Shown one piece after another: positions 16,229 through 25,199 of a DNA stretch of 64,000 nucleotides. Each line of letters opens with the position of its first letter. Position 1 is the stretch's first letter. A program made the translations under genes and the position numbers. Source of the DNA: Novosphingobium sp. (GTDB taxonomy: Bacteria > Pseudomonadota > Alphaproteobacteria > Sphingomonadales > Sphingomonadaceae); NCBI RefSeq assembly GCF_027486195.1, contig NZ_JAIXPP010000060.1:42240-106239 (forward strand). Direction: 5' to 3'. The notes under the pieces are model-generated. The model did no database searches, had not been told where the DNA came from, and saw only the letters and a program-made list of their open reading frames with translations.

Positions 16229-17263
16229 TCAGGGAAGTGGCTGCACCACCGGCTGCGAGATGAACACGGGCGGCGGAGGCGGCGCCGGCGCGGCGGGCGG
16301 CGGAGACGGTGCTGGCTCGGCAGCTGGCGCCGCAGGTTGCGCTTCTGTCACGGCCGCGTCCGCCGCCGCGTCATCCTGCTCGATCACCCGCTGCTCTGCC
16401 GCCGATACCGGGGCAGCCGCCGCGCCCACTGGCCGCGCGAACGGGCCATAGCGGGTCTGGCCCTTCGCGAGCGGACCGCGCCCGTGCAAGGCTTCGATCT
16501 GATCAAAGCGCGATTGCAGGTAGACCCGTCGATAAGTCGAATAGGGATCGGCCGCCTTGCGCAGCCGCGTGAAATCCGCGTCCGCCTCGTTGCGATAATC
16601 GAGCGAGTCCACGATGTTGATCGGGATCGCATACCAGGCCTTGTTGAACGGCGCGCCCACCGCCAGCGGCAGCGCGAGCCTGTCCACGACAAGGCCGAAC
16701 AGGTCGCGCACGGTCGTCGGCCCGACCAGCGGGAGGAAGAGATAGGGCCCCGGCCCCACGCCGTAATAGCCCAGCACATTGGCAAGGCCGTTCTGGCGAT
16801 AGGGCAGGTTGAACGGCTTGCTGCGCGCCACGTCGATCGTGCCGCCAAGGCCTATCGTCGAATTGATGCCGAACCGCCCCACCGTCTCGAACGCCTTGCC
16901 GGGTTTGAATTCAAGCAGGTAAGCGACCGCCACGACCGGCTCGCGCAAATTGCGGATGAAATTGCGCAGCGCCATGCGCGCCGGGCGCGGCACGGCCTTC
17001 TGATAGCCCGACGCAACAGGCCCGACGAACGCATCGTCCACCGATTGCAGCACATCGTAGCTCTTCTCGTTGACCTTCGCGAGCGGGTCTTCCGATGGCG
17101 CCTTGATCGAACCGGACACGACGATCTCGCCCGGCAGCGGGGGAAGCTCGTCCGGCGTGGTGGTGGCTGGCCTGGTAGCCGGCGGCGCAGCGGGCTGGCT
17201 TGGCGCCGCAGCCACAGCAGCAGCGGCCGGTTGGACATCGGCAGGCGGGGCGTTCGCCATCAC
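16229..17263 (-). CDS. mlaA: MlaA/VacJ-like outer-membrane phospholipid transport protein
   Basis: The readable frame gives 344 residues. The family core shows RPARMALRNFIRNLREPV, RFGINSTIGLGGTIDVA, then NVLGYYGVGPGPYLFLPLVGP and RDLFGLVVDR, as in MlaA, which removes phospholipids from the outer leaflet. The C terminus is a long A/P-rich tail. The only start in this frame is GTG-ATG at 17263, which leaves no signal peptide. A signal-like hydrophobic stretch (PLSAFVLLAAAVMANA) lies just upstream in the same frame without a start codon. A one-base change in the G4 run at 17293-17296 would join it to a GTG start at 17319, so a frameshift or sequence error is possible. Confidence 0.85.
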   Translation of the reverse strand: MMANAPPADVQPAAAAVAAAPSQPAAPPATRPATTTPDELPPLPGEIVVSGSIKAPSEDPLAKVNEKSYDVLQSVDDAFVGPVASGYQKAVPRPARMALRNFIRNLREPVVAVAYLLEFKPGKAFETVGRFGINSTIGLGGTIDVARSKPFNLPYRQNGLANVLGYYGVGPGPYLFLPLVGPTTVRDLFGLVVDRLALPLAVGAPFNKAWYAIPINIVDSLDYRNEADADFTRLRKAADPYSTYRRVYLQSRFDQIEALHGRGPLAKGQTRYGPFARPVGAAAAPVSAAEQRVIEQDDAAADAAVTEAQPAAPAAEPAPSPPPAAPAPPPPPVFISQPVVQPLP

Positions 17264-17424
17264 GGCGGCAGCAAGCAGAACAAATGCGCTCAGGGGAAAA
17301 CGACCTTTATGGGGAACACCGGCCAGAACCGGCGGCCCGTTCCAATATTATGAACATTCGACATAGCGCCTGTGTCCCCCGGGCGCCAGACCACCGCGCG
17401 CAGGGCGCGCGGCAGAGCGCCCGC

Positions 17425-17760
17425 TCAGAACGGCAGCTTGAAGCCCGGCGGGATGCCCGCCGCCATCTGCACCTTCTGCATTTCTTCCGCGGCGGCGGCA
17501 TCGGCCCGCTGGCGGCAATCATTGAAGGCGGCCGCGATCAGGTCTTCGAGAATGCCTTTCTCGGCCTTGTCCATCAGGCTGTCGTCGATCGCCACGCCGA
17601 TCACGCGGCCCTTGGCCGAAGCCTTGATCCTCACGAGCCCGCCGCCGGCCACGCCCTCAACCTCGATCTGGTCGAGCTTGCCTTGCGCATCTTCCATCTG
17701 CTTCTGGATGGTCTGGGCGGCGGCCTGCGCGGCCTGGATCATCTCTTCCATCGACTTCAT
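17425..17760 (-). CDS. ybaB: YbaB/EbfC nucleoid-associated protein
   Basis: 111 residues starting MKSMEEMIQAAQAAAQTIQ, a helical arm, then KLDQIEVEGVAGGGLVRI and the conserved VIGVAIDDSLM. EbfC proteins are dimeric DNA-binding proteins. The start overlaps the dnaX stop as ATGA, giving translational coupling, and dnaX-ybaB is a widely conserved pair. A start at 17775 would also be open but lacks that logic. Confidence 0.93.
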   Translation of the reverse strand: MKSMEEMIQAAQAAAQTIQKQMEDAQGKLDQIEVEGVAGGGLVRIKASAKGRVIGVAIDDSLMDKAEKGILEDLIAAAFNDCRQRADAAAAEEMQKVQMAAGIPPGFKLPF

Positions 17761-19607
17761 GCGCGTTTGCTCCAAGGTTTCCGTGTTTGCGCCGATATAG
17801 CGCTTTCATCGATCATTTCAGCCCCCGGAAATGCAGCGAATGCGGCGCGCACCAGAGGGTCTTCGCGCAAGGCCGCCTCTTCAAGCGCTGCTGCGGCGGC
17901 CCGCGCTTCCTCAAGGCTCGGCATCGCGCCGGCCAGATCAGCACTGCGCTCCACCCGCCAGGACCCGCCGGTTGCGCCTTCCAGCCCGCGCCGCATATCG
18001 GTCGTCGGATCGCCCGGAATCCCCGGTGCCAGCGCATAGACTAGGTGGCCCGGCGCGAGCGAAACCACCCGCACCGAAAGCCGCATGGCAGAGCCGATCA
18101 GCGGCGAGATCTGCTCGACCTGCTCGACCAGATGGGCCCATTGCCCTGAAATCCGGGCGGCAATCGCCTCTGCACTCAGCGGTGCAGCGGCAACCGGCGC
18201 GGACGAACCAGCCGCAGACGCCGCCGTCTGCATGGCCGGCGGATTGGCCACAAAGGCCTCCAGTTGCTTGATCAACCCGCCCGGATCGGGAAGGTCAGCC
18301 GCGTGCATCACACGCAGCAGCGCCATCTGCGCCGCCACCAGCGGATCGGGCGCGCCGCGCACTTCCTCATAACCCTTGAGCAGCAATTGCCACAGCCGGT
18401 GCAGCGCCCCCGCGCCGAGCCGCTTCGCCCAGCCTTCCAGCGCCTCGCGTTCTTCTGAAGAGCGCGCATCGGCCGCGCCCGAAATCTGCGTCACCGTCAC
18501 TTTGTGGACGAGATCGAGCTGCGCGCGCATCATCGCGGTAGGCTCGATCCCCAGCGCAAACTGGCTCGCCACTTCCTCGAGCACGCCATCGCCCTTGCCG
18601 CCGATCATGGCGCTGAACAGACGGCGCTGCATGGTCTTGTCGGCCAGGCCCAGCATCTCGCGCACTTGCGCAGCCGTAACCTCACCGCCGCCCGCCATAT
18701 CGGCATGGCTGATCGCCTGATCGAGGATCGAGAGCCCGTCGCGCACCGAACCTTCCGCCGCCGCCGCGATCATCGCCAGCGCCTCATCCTCGGCCGAAAC
18801 GCTTTCCGCCTCGCACACCTTGCCGAAATGCGCCGCAAGCACCGGCGTCTGGATGCGGCGCAAGTCAAAACGCTGGCAGCGCGAAAGCACCGTCACCGGG
18901 AGCGCACCGACTTCGGTCGTCGCGAAAAGGAACTTCACATGCGCAGGCGGCTCCTCCAGCGTCTTGAGCAGCGCGTTGAAAGCGCTACGGCTGAGCATGT
19001 GGACTTCGTCGATGATGTAGATCTTGTAGCGCGCCGAAACCGCCGCATAGCGCACCGCCTCGATGATCTCGCGAACGCTTTCCACGCCAGTGTTGCTCGC
19101 CGCGTCCATCTCGATCACGTCGATATGCCGTCCCTCGGCAATCGCCACACATGGCTCGCAAATCCCGCAAGGATCGATCGTCGGCCCGCCCTGCCCGTCC
19201 GGCCCGATGCAATTGAGCGCCTTCGCGATGAGGCGCGCAGTCGATGTCTTGCCCACCCCGCGCACGCCGGTCATCAGAAAGGCATGCGCCAGCCGCCCGC
19301 GCCGGATCGCATTGCCCAACGTCTGGACCATCGCGTCCTGCCCGATCAGCTCGGCAAAGGTCTGCGGGCGATACTTGCGCGCCAGCACGCGGTAGGGCTG
19401 GCCGGAAGGCGCGGGTGCTGGCGGCGCAACCGGCGGCGCGGCGCGCTCCTCGCGCACCACAGGCGCGGCAGGTGCAGGCACCGGATCGCCGAACATCGAG
19501 GCCTGCCCCGCCGCCTCAAGCTCCGCCGCCGAGGGACCTTCGTCCTCGGGCTCATCGCGGATCGCGTCCTCTGGCGGCGCGCCAAACATGTCGGTGGAAT
19601 CGACCAT
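17757..19607 (-). CDS. dnaX: DNA polymerase III subunits gamma/tau
   Basis: 616 residues. After a divergent acidic N-terminal extension of about 75 residues, PYRVLARKYRPQTFAELIGQ opens the clamp-loader ATPase. Walker A is GVRGVGKTSTARLIA, the zinc module has a CxxC pair (CGICEPC), Walker B is IIDEVHMLS and the sensor segment is TTEVGALPVTVLSRCQRFDLR. The C-terminal third is a tau-type tail. No slippery A run was noted. It acts in the replisome clamp loader. Confidence 0.96.
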   Translation of the reverse strand: MVDSTDMFGAPPEDAIRDEPEDEGPSAAELEAAGQASMFGDPVPAPAAPVVREERAAPPVAPPAPAPSGQPYRVLARKYRPQTFAELIGQDAMVQTLGNAIRRGRLAHAFLMTGVRGVGKTSTARLIAKALNCIGPDGQGGPTIDPCGICEPCVAIAEGRHIDVIEMDAASNTGVESVREIIEAVRYAAVSARYKIYIIDEVHMLSRSAFNALLKTLEEPPAHVKFLFATTEVGALPVTVLSRCQRFDLRRIQTPVLAAHFGKVCEAESVSAEDEALAMIAAAAEGSVRDGLSILDQAISHADMAGGGEVTAAQVREMLGLADKTMQRRLFSAMIGGKGDGVLEEVASQFALGIEPTAMMRAQLDLVHKVTVTQISGAADARSSEEREALEGWAKRLGAGALHRLWQLLLKGYEEVRGAPDPLVAAQMALLRVMHAADLPDPGGLIKQLEAFVANPPAMQTAASAAGSSAPVAAAPLSAEAIAARISGQWAHLVEQVEQISPLIGSAMRLSVRVVSLAPGHLVYALAPGIPGDPTTDMRRGLEGATGGSWRVERSADLAGAMPSLEEARAAAAALEEAALREDPLVRAAFAAFPGAEMIDESAISAQTRKPWSKRA

Positions 19608-19703
19608 GGCCCCTGATTAGGCCCTCTTGCCGCGATTGTCGAAGCCCCCTGCCCCAACTCTCCGGGGATTGACAGACAGGTTGCAAATGGGAAGCCTGCC
19701 CGC

Positions 19704-20195
19704 ATGAGCACCATCACGCCCGGCAGGATGACTGCCGCCCATCACGGCCCCCTCGTGGTCTTCGTGATCGGCATGCGGATCAATCACTTCCACAAGGTCG
19801 GCAAGTGGCTGCCAGTGATCCGTTCGATGGGCCCGATGCTGGAGGAGCTTTACCGCAATCCTGCCAGCGGCTTTCTCGGCACCGAAACGATGCTGCGCAG
19901 CCTGCGCACGATCGTCCTCCTGCAATACTGGCGTGATTTCGACAGCCTCGAAGCCTATGCCCGCGCGCGGGATCAGAAACACTGGCCGGCCTGGACCGCC
20001 TTCAACAAGGCGATCGGCAATGACGGCACCGTCGGCATCTTCCACGAAACCTACGTGGTGCCCGAACACGGCAGCGAGACGATCTACGCCAACATGGTGC
20101 CCTTCGGCCTTGGCCAGGTCAGCGGCACGGTGCCCGCCACAGGATCGCGAAACGCAGCGCGCTCACGGATGCGGGGGATTTCGGAGGGGGAATAA
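19704..20195 (+). CDS. DUF4188-type protein
   Basis: 163 residues. GMRINHFHKVGKWLPV, MLEELYRNPASGFLG, LLQYWRDFDSLEAYA and GIFHETYVVP match the DUF4188 family, a ferredoxin-like fold related to antibiotic-monooxygenase-type proteins. The biochemical role is unknown. It is transcribed away from dnaX, with GGGAAG about ten bases before the ATG. Confidence 0.8.
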   Translation: MSTITPGRMTAAHHGPLVVFVIGMRINHFHKVGKWLPVIRSMGPMLEELYRNPASGFLGTETMLRSLRTIVLLQYWRDFDSLEAYARARDQKHWPAWTAFNKAIGNDGTVGIFHETYVVPEHGSETIYANMVPFGLGQVSGTVPATGSRNAARSRMRGISEGE

Positions 20196-20216
20196 GCTAG
20201 ATCCTATCCCCAACCC

Positions 20217-20288
20217 GCTCATGCTGAGCTTGTCGAAGCATCAAGCATAACTGTCGCACCAACACCCTTCGACAGGCTCAGGGTGAGC
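20217..20288. repeat. REP-like inverted repeat
   Basis: The arms 20217-20238 and 20267-20288 are near-complementary (GCTCATGCTGAGCTTGTCGA against its partner). The sequence family around CTTCGACAGGCTCAG is dispersed in many sphingomonad genomes. It lies between the DUF4188 gene and the SRP RNA and may act as a terminator hairpin. Confidence 0.75.
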
Positions 20289-20320
20289 GAAGTTTTGGCG
20301 AGACTGCAGATTGGATTGAA

Positions 20321-20406
20321 GGAGCCGGGCGACCCGCCGCACATCGTTGTGGCTGCTTCCTTCCGGACCTGACCAAGTTGGCGACAGCAAACGTCCGCCC
20401 GACTCC
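20321..20406 (-). ncRNA. ffs: Signal recognition particle RNA (small bacterial type)
   Basis: On the minus strand the core GGTCAGGTCCGGAAGGAAGC (with CAGCC following) is the universally conserved Ffh-binding helix 8 with its asymmetric loop and GGAA tetraloop. The ends GGAGTCGGGCG and CGCCCGGCTCC pair to close the hairpin. Ends were set at this stem; the mature RNA may extend a few bases on each side. Confidence 0.93.
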
Positions 20407-20464
20407 CGCCGCGCATATGGCGGGGCTCGCCGGAAAATGCAATCCCGCGCAGGCAACCAAGAAC

Positions 20465-20743
20465 CTAGCGGAAGTTGTCCGCGTAGCTCTGCAGCTTGAG
20501 CCGCTTCGGCGGCACCGGGCTGACATGCGCGGCAATGCCGTACTTGTCGGCATAGGCCTTGGCCTCGTCAGCAGAGCCGAACGTCAGCACCACTTGCACC
20601 TGCGTATCGCCGGAGCCGGCCCAGCCCATCAGCGGATCGGGCTTGCGCGCCTCGGCCGGCGCGAATTCGAGAACCCACTGGTCGGTGCGCGACCTGCCCG
20701 ATTGCATGGCATTCTTCGGGCGCTGATAGATGCGAGCAGTCAT
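20465..20743 (-). CDS. NDUFS4-like complex I accessory subunit
   Basis: 92 residues starting MTARIYQRPKNAMQSG. WVLEFAPAEARKPDPLMGWAGSGDTQ and the segment FGSADEAKAYADKYGI are the hallmarks of the ETC complex I conserved region (NDUFS4/18 kDa subunit). In alphaproteobacteria this protein stabilises NADH dehydrogenase I. It stands alone here, away from a nuo operon, as is usual. Confidence 0.9.
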   Translation of the reverse strand: MTARIYQRPKNAMQSGRSRTDQWVLEFAPAEARKPDPLMGWAGSGDTQVQVVLTFGSADEAKAYADKYGIAAHVSPVPPKRLKLQSYADNFR

Positions 20744-20809
20744 GGCGTTCCCTTGGCCACGAATCGGCTTTGAAATCAAGTGCGCGATGGCCCTAAACAC
20801 GGTGTTTGC

Positions 20810-20899
20810 GGCTCTGGGTCCCCGCCTGCGCGGGGATGACGAAGGAAGCAGGGCCAGTCCCCAACGGATCGTCATCCCCGCGCAGGCGGGGATCCAGAG
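20810..20899. repeat. REP-like inverted repeat
   Basis: Two arms of 31 nt (20810-20840 and 20869-20899) are almost complementary and contain CCCCGCCTGCGCGGGGATGA. It belongs to a dispersed family common in GC-rich proteobacteria and lies between the NDUFS4-like gene and the convergent end of hrpB. Confidence 0.8.
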
Positions 20900-20915
20900 C
20901 GACCAGACACAAACC

Positions 20916-23408
20916 TCACCGCTTCCCCGCCTGAAACGCGTTCTTCGTCCGCAGGCTCGCCTCCTCCTCCCACGGCGCTTCCGGCCAGCGGTGCTTGGGG
21001 TAGCGCCCCTTCATATCCTTCACCACATCGCGCCACGAACCGCGCCAGAAGCCGGGTAGGTCCGCCGTCGTCTGGATCGGCTTCTGCCCCGGCGAGGTAA
21101 GCGAAAGCAGCAGTGGCCGTGGCGGGTCACCGATCATCGGATGCCGGTCGAGCCCGAACAGCGCCTGCACCCTGAGTTCCACCGCCGGCCCGCCCTCGTG
21201 CGCATAATCGATCGCGTGGCTCGTCCCGGCGGGCGAGGTGAACTCCGCCGGTGCCAGCCGGTCGAGCGTGCTCCGCGCATTCCAGTCGAGCCGGCCCAGC
21301 AGCGCTTCGTGGAGCTTGCCCGCACCGATCTGGAAATCCCGCCGCCCTGCCAGCAGCGGCCCCAGCCAGTCCTCAGCCTCGGCCAGCAGCGCCTCTGCAG
21401 CCAATTCCGCCAGCCCCGCGTAGCGCGCCCGCTCGATCAGCGCCAAGGCCTTCTCGCCCAGCGGCAGTAGCCCAAGCCCTTCGGCCCGCAGCCGCTCCAG
21501 CAGCAAGGCAAGCACCGCCTGCGCTGGCGGCGAAGGATCGGGCACCCGCGCCAGCACGACGGCCCCCAGTCGCCGCTCCAGCCGCGCCTCGATACGGGCC
21601 TCGGCGGCATTCCACGCCAGCGCATGCCGCGCCTCGATCCGGTGCGCGAGATGACGGGTCACGTCAGACTCCTCCAGCGCGAGCGCCGCCGTGATCCGCG
21701 CGCCCTTTGCCTCGCCCTGCGCATCGCCGATCACCAGCCACGCGGCGCGGACCAGCGAACTCGCCGGATCGAGCCGGTAGCCGCGCCCGCCCGAAGCCAG
21801 CCACTCCTCCCCGCTCCCGCCGCGCGCCCGCGCGATCCGGTCCGGGAAGGCTTCTGCCAGCAGCACCCCCAGCGGCACATCCTGCCCCCGCTCCGCGCCC
21901 AGCTCCTGCGCAGCGCGCTCAGCCGCCTTGGCCCAGCGCGCCGCCAACTTGCGCGACGCTTCTGCACGGCCCCCACGCTCGCGCCCCCAGCGCTCCAGCC
22001 GCGCAGCAAGGTCCTCGCCGCGCCCGCCCAGCCCGCGCTCCTGCAGCAGCAGCGCCAACCGCGCTGCGTCCTCCGCCTGCCCGCGCGCCGCCGCATAGAG
22101 CAGCATATGCGCCAGGGCCGGCTCCATCGGCAGCGAGGCCATTGCCTGCCCATGCGGTGTGATCCTGTCTTCGCCGTCGAGCGCCCCAAGCGCCGCTAGT
22201 GCCCCGCGCGCCGCCGCCATCGCAGCCGCAGGCGGCGGATCGATCCACGCCATCTCCGCCGGATCACCCGCGCCCCATTGCGCCAAAGTCAGCGCCAAGG
22301 GCGTCAGGTCGCTGGTCAGGATTTCCGGCGGATCGAACGCCTCGCGCCCCGCATGGCCTGCTTCTTCCCACAAACGATAGGCCACGCCCGGCCCCTGCCG
22401 CGCCGCGCGGCCAGCGCGCTGCGCTGCCGAGGCCTGGCTCGCCCGCACTGTCACCAGCCGCGAGACGCCCGCTGCCTTGTCGAACTCCGACCGCCGCGAA
22501 AGCCCTGCATCGACGACAATCCGCACGCCGTCCAAGGTCAGCGAGGTTTCGGCAATGCTTGTTGCCAGCACCACCCGCCGCCGCCCTTGCGGATCACGCC
22601 GGATCGCCGCGCGCTGCCCTGCCGGCTCCACCTGCCCATGCAGCGGCAGCACCAGCGCCTGCGGCAGCCGCTCCGCCAGCAAGACCGCGCACCGTTCGAT
22701 CTGAGCGACGCCGGGCAGGAACGCGAGCACATCGCCGTCTTCCTCGCTCCACGCCTGCACCACCGCGCTGGCCGCCGCCTGCTCCGGCTTCAGATCGGGC
22801 CGCGAGCCCAGCCAGCGGATCGCCAGCGGATGCGCCTTGCCCTCGCTTTCCACCACCGGGCAATTACCCAGCAGCCGCGCAAACCGCGCGCCGTCCAATG
22901 TGGCAGACATTACCACCAGCCGCAGATCATCGCGCAGCACGCCCTGCGCCTCGATAGCCAGCGCCAGCGCCAGATCGCTACCCAGTCCGCGCTCGTGCGC
23001 CTCGTCGAACAGCACCGCCGAAACGCCCGCCAACTCCGGATCACCCAGCAACGCGGAAACGAAGATCGCCTCGGTCATCACCACGATCCGCGTCTTGGCC
23101 GATCGCTTGGCATCAAGCCGGGTGACATAGCCGACAGTCTCGCCCGCCTGCTCCCCCATCAGTTCGGCCATGCGCTCCGCTGCCGCCCGCGCTGCCACGC
23201 GCCGTGGGCTCAGCACGATCACCTGCCCACTGCACCACGGCTCGCGGATCAGCGCGGGCGCCACTGCCGTCGTCTTGCCCGCCCCCGGCGGCGCAATCAG
23301 CACGGCCGATGGGCTGGCGCGCAAGGCATCCAGCAACTGTGGCAAAACGGCATGGATCGGAAGGTCACTCACACGCTTTGCCCTAAGCACCCTCTTCGGC
23401 CCCTGCAA
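20916..23408 (-). CDS. hrpB: ATP-dependent RNA helicase HrpB
   Basis: 830 residues, the usual HrpB length. Motifs in order: Walker A APPGAGKTTAV, LSPRRVAARAAAERM, the DEAH box FDEAHERG, VMSATLDG, ATSIAETSLTLDGV and QRAGRAARQGPG, then the HrpB C-terminal domain ending PLLLSLTSPGQKPIQTTADLPGFW. It is a DEAH-type helicase of unclear RNA target. The ATG at 23408 was used; a GTG at 23369 (MSDLPIHAVLP) is as likely, because the first 13 residues look unconserved. Confidence 0.94.
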   Translation of the reverse strand: MQGPKRVLRAKRVSDLPIHAVLPQLLDALRASPSAVLIAPPGAGKTTAVAPALIREPWCSGQVIVLSPRRVAARAAAERMAELMGEQAGETVGYVTRLDAKRSAKTRIVVMTEAIFVSALLGDPELAGVSAVLFDEAHERGLGSDLALALAIEAQGVLRDDLRLVVMSATLDGARFARLLGNCPVVESEGKAHPLAIRWLGSRPDLKPEQAAASAVVQAWSEEDGDVLAFLPGVAQIERCAVLLAERLPQALVLPLHGQVEPAGQRAAIRRDPQGRRRVVLATSIAETSLTLDGVRIVVDAGLSRRSEFDKAAGVSRLVTVRASQASAAQRAGRAARQGPGVAYRLWEEAGHAGREAFDPPEILTSDLTPLALTLAQWGAGDPAEMAWIDPPPAAAMAAARGALAALGALDGEDRITPHGQAMASLPMEPALAHMLLYAAARGQAEDAARLALLLQERGLGGRGEDLAARLERWGRERGGRAEASRKLAARWAKAAERAAQELGAERGQDVPLGVLLAEAFPDRIARARGGSGEEWLASGGRGYRLDPASSLVRAAWLVIGDAQGEAKGARITAALALEESDVTRHLAHRIEARHALAWNAAEARIEARLERRLGAVVLARVPDPSPPAQAVLALLLERLRAEGLGLLPLGEKALALIERARYAGLAELAAEALLAEAEDWLGPLLAGRRDFQIGAGKLHEALLGRLDWNARSTLDRLAPAEFTSPAGTSHAIDYAHEGGPAVELRVQALFGLDRHPMIGDPPRPLLLSLTSPGQKPIQTTADLPGFWRGSWRDVVKDMKGRYPKHRWPEAPWEEEASLRTKNAFQAGKR

Positions 23409-23428
23409 TCCATGCTAGGGCGCTGCCC

Positions 23429-23569
23429 ATGAGGACCAGCATCGAAATTCTCGTCGCGCTCCTCACGAGCATACTCGCCGGCGGCACGGTGATCGCCGCC
23501 CTCATTGCCGCCGCCGCGCTGCTCGCCGCCAGCGCCGTGTGGTGGCTGATCGGCAAGCGCCCGCACTGA
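23429..23569 (+). CDS. Small predicted membrane protein
   Basis: 46 residues starting MRTSIEILVALLTSILAGG and ending WWLIGKRPH. Nearly the whole protein is one or two hydrophobic segments rich in A, L and I. It starts 21 bp from the hrpB start on the opposite strand. No strong ribosome binding site is visible. The hydrophobic pattern with charged ends supports a real protein, but it could be chance. Confidence 0.4.
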   Translation: MRTSIEILVALLTSILAGGTVIAALIAAAALLAASAVWWLIGKRPH

Positions 23570-23657
23570 CCCATTCACACTTTCGCTAGCACCCGCGCGG
23601 CTTGACCGGCCCGCAGCCCAGCGCCACCTTCACCCAAACTTCTGGAGCACGCCAAAC

Positions 23658-24674
23658 ATGCAACACCGCCGCCTCGGCACATCCGCCATCGTTGTTTCCG
23701 ATATCTGCATGGGCACGATGACCTTCGGCAGCCAAGCCGATGAGGCCACCGCCCTTCGCATCCTCGACATGAGCTACGATGCCGGCATCAACTTCTACGA
23801 TACGGCGGAAGGTTATCCCGTGCCACCCGATGCGAAGTGGGTCGGCCGCACCGAGGAAATCGTCGGCAAGTGGATGAAAACCAAGCCGCGCGATGCGATC
23901 ATCATGGCCACCAAGGTCTCCGGCCCCAGCCACGTCTGGTTCAAGAGCCCCAAGCGCAATGGCATGACCGCGCTCGACCGGCACAACATCATCAAGGCGG
24001 TGGAGGACAGCCTCACCAAGCTCGGCACCGATTACATCGACCTCTACCAGACCCACTGGCCCGATCACGACACGCCTTATGAAGAGACGATGGAAGTGCT
24101 CGACGAACTCGTCCGCGCGGGCAAGGTGCGCGTGCTCGGTTGCTCGAACGAAACCTCGTGGGGCCTGATGAAATCAATCGAGGCGGCCAAGGCCGTCGGC
24201 GCGGCGCGCTATCACACGATCCAGAACAATTTCAGCCTCAACAACCGCCGCTTCGAAGATGAACTGGCGCAGGTCTGCCGCAAGGAAGGCGTGAGCCTCA
24301 TCCCCTATTCGCCCATCGGCGGCGGCGTGCTCGCCTGCAAGTACAGCGGCGGCGCCCGGCCCGACGGCGCGCGCTTCTCGAAGTACCTCGAAATGGGCGG
24401 CCGCCAAGCCAGCATGGCCCGCCGCTTCGTGAACGAGAAGTCGATCGAATCCGCCGAGCGCTTCGCCGCGATCGCGGCGGAACATGGACTTGATCCGGTG
24501 ACTTTCGCGGTCGCCTGGTCAAAGCAGCACGATTTCGTCGCCTCGACCATCGTCGGCGTGACGACCGAGGAACAATGCGCCCCGATCTTCGCGGCGGCCG
24601 ATCTGGTCCTGCCGGATGAAGCGATGAAGGCCGTCAACGCGGTGAGCCGCGAGATCATGTACCCGATGGGGTGA
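23658..24674 (+). CDS. Aldo/keto reductase
   Basis: 338 residues. The family tetrad is visible: Asp and Tyr in NFYDTAEGYPVPP, Lys in MATKVSGP and His in YQTHWPDHD. C-terminal NADPH-binding elements include YSPIGGGVLACKYSGG. These enzymes reduce aldehydes or ketones with NADPH. The length and the YDTAEGYPVPP signature resemble the YajO/Tas group. The physiological substrate is not evident from the neighbours. Confidence 0.9.
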   Translation: MQHRRLGTSAIVVSDICMGTMTFGSQADEATALRILDMSYDAGINFYDTAEGYPVPPDAKWVGRTEEIVGKWMKTKPRDAIIMATKVSGPSHVWFKSPKRNGMTALDRHNIIKAVEDSLTKLGTDYIDLYQTHWPDHDTPYEETMEVLDELVRAGKVRVLGCSNETSWGLMKSIEAAKAVGAARYHTIQNNFSLNNRRFEDELAQVCRKEGVSLIPYSPIGGGVLACKYSGGARPDGARFSKYLEMGGRQASMARRFVNEKSIESAERFAAIAAEHGLDPVTFAVAWSKQHDFVASTIVGVTTEEQCAPIFAAADLVLPDEAMKAVNAVSREIMYPMG

Positions 24675-24686
24675 GGGGCAGCACTT

Positions 24687-24765
24687 CGTCATTGCGAGCG
24701 TAGCGAAGCAATCCAGAGCGGCGGGGAACTGCGCTCTGGATTGCTTCGCTACGCTCGCAATGACG
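24687..24765. repeat. Perfect 34-bp inverted repeat (dispersed family, copy 1)
   Basis: Arms 24687-24720 and 24732-24765 are fully complementary around an 11-nt loop. They begin with CGTCATTGCGAGCGTAGCGA. A second copy lies at 28236-28313. It sits between two convergent genes and can act as a terminator. Confidence 0.9.
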
Positions 24766-24788
24766 AGGTCAGGGGATAGCCCCCCGGC

Positions 24789-25124
24789 TCAATCGCCGCG
24801 CGACTCCAGCATCGCTGCCCATTCGTTGGCCCACCCGTCGAGCGTGGCCAGCCGCCGCGCCAGCGCCATGCCGTGCTCGGTCAGCGCATAGCCCGCCTCG
24901 CCCTGCGCGATCAGCGCCAGTTCGCGCAGATCCTTGAGGCGCTGGTTGAGCAGAGTCGGTGAAACGTCGTCGCAGCGCGTCCGCAGTGCCCGGAACGTCG
25001 CCGGGCCTTGTCCCAACTCCCACAGCAGGCGCAGCGTCCAGCGCTGCCCCAGCACATCGAGCAGCACCATGATCGGCCGCCCGGTCTGCGATCCCCTGAC
25101 CGGCATTCCGGGCAGCTTGGCCAC
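24789..25124 (-). CDS. HxlR-family transcriptional regulator
   Basis: 111 residues. The winged helix reads MVLLDVLGQRWTLRLLWEL, FRALRTRCDDVSPTLLNQRLKDL and LTEHG, the HxlR signature. GTG at 25124 (reading MAKLPGMPVRG) is chosen because AGGAG lies seven bases upstream; a longer frame to 25166 would run through the operator repeat. It diverges from the carboxymuconolactone decarboxylase-like gene and probably controls it. Reactive aldehydes or quinones are typical inducers in the family. Confidence 0.9.
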   Translation of the reverse strand: MAKLPGMPVRGSQTGRPIMVLLDVLGQRWTLRLLWELGQGPATFRALRTRCDDVSPTLLNQRLKDLRELALIAQGEAGYALTEHGMALARRLATLDGWANEWAAMLESRGD

Positions 25125-25143
25125 GTACGCTCTCCTGCTTGAC

Positions 25144-25185
25144 GCTACATTTTTTGTAGCATACATCCGCTATCGATCCTGTAGC
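25144..25185. promoter_or_regulatory. Candidate HxlR operator
   Basis: GCTACA (25144-25149) and TGTAGC (25155-25160) form an inverted repeat with five T between them. A third half-site TGTAGC lies at 25180-25185, just before the ribosome binding site of the gene at 25200. The position between divergent genes fits binding by the HxlR protein. Confidence 0.6.
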
Positions 25186-25199
25186 AGAAGGAACGCGTC

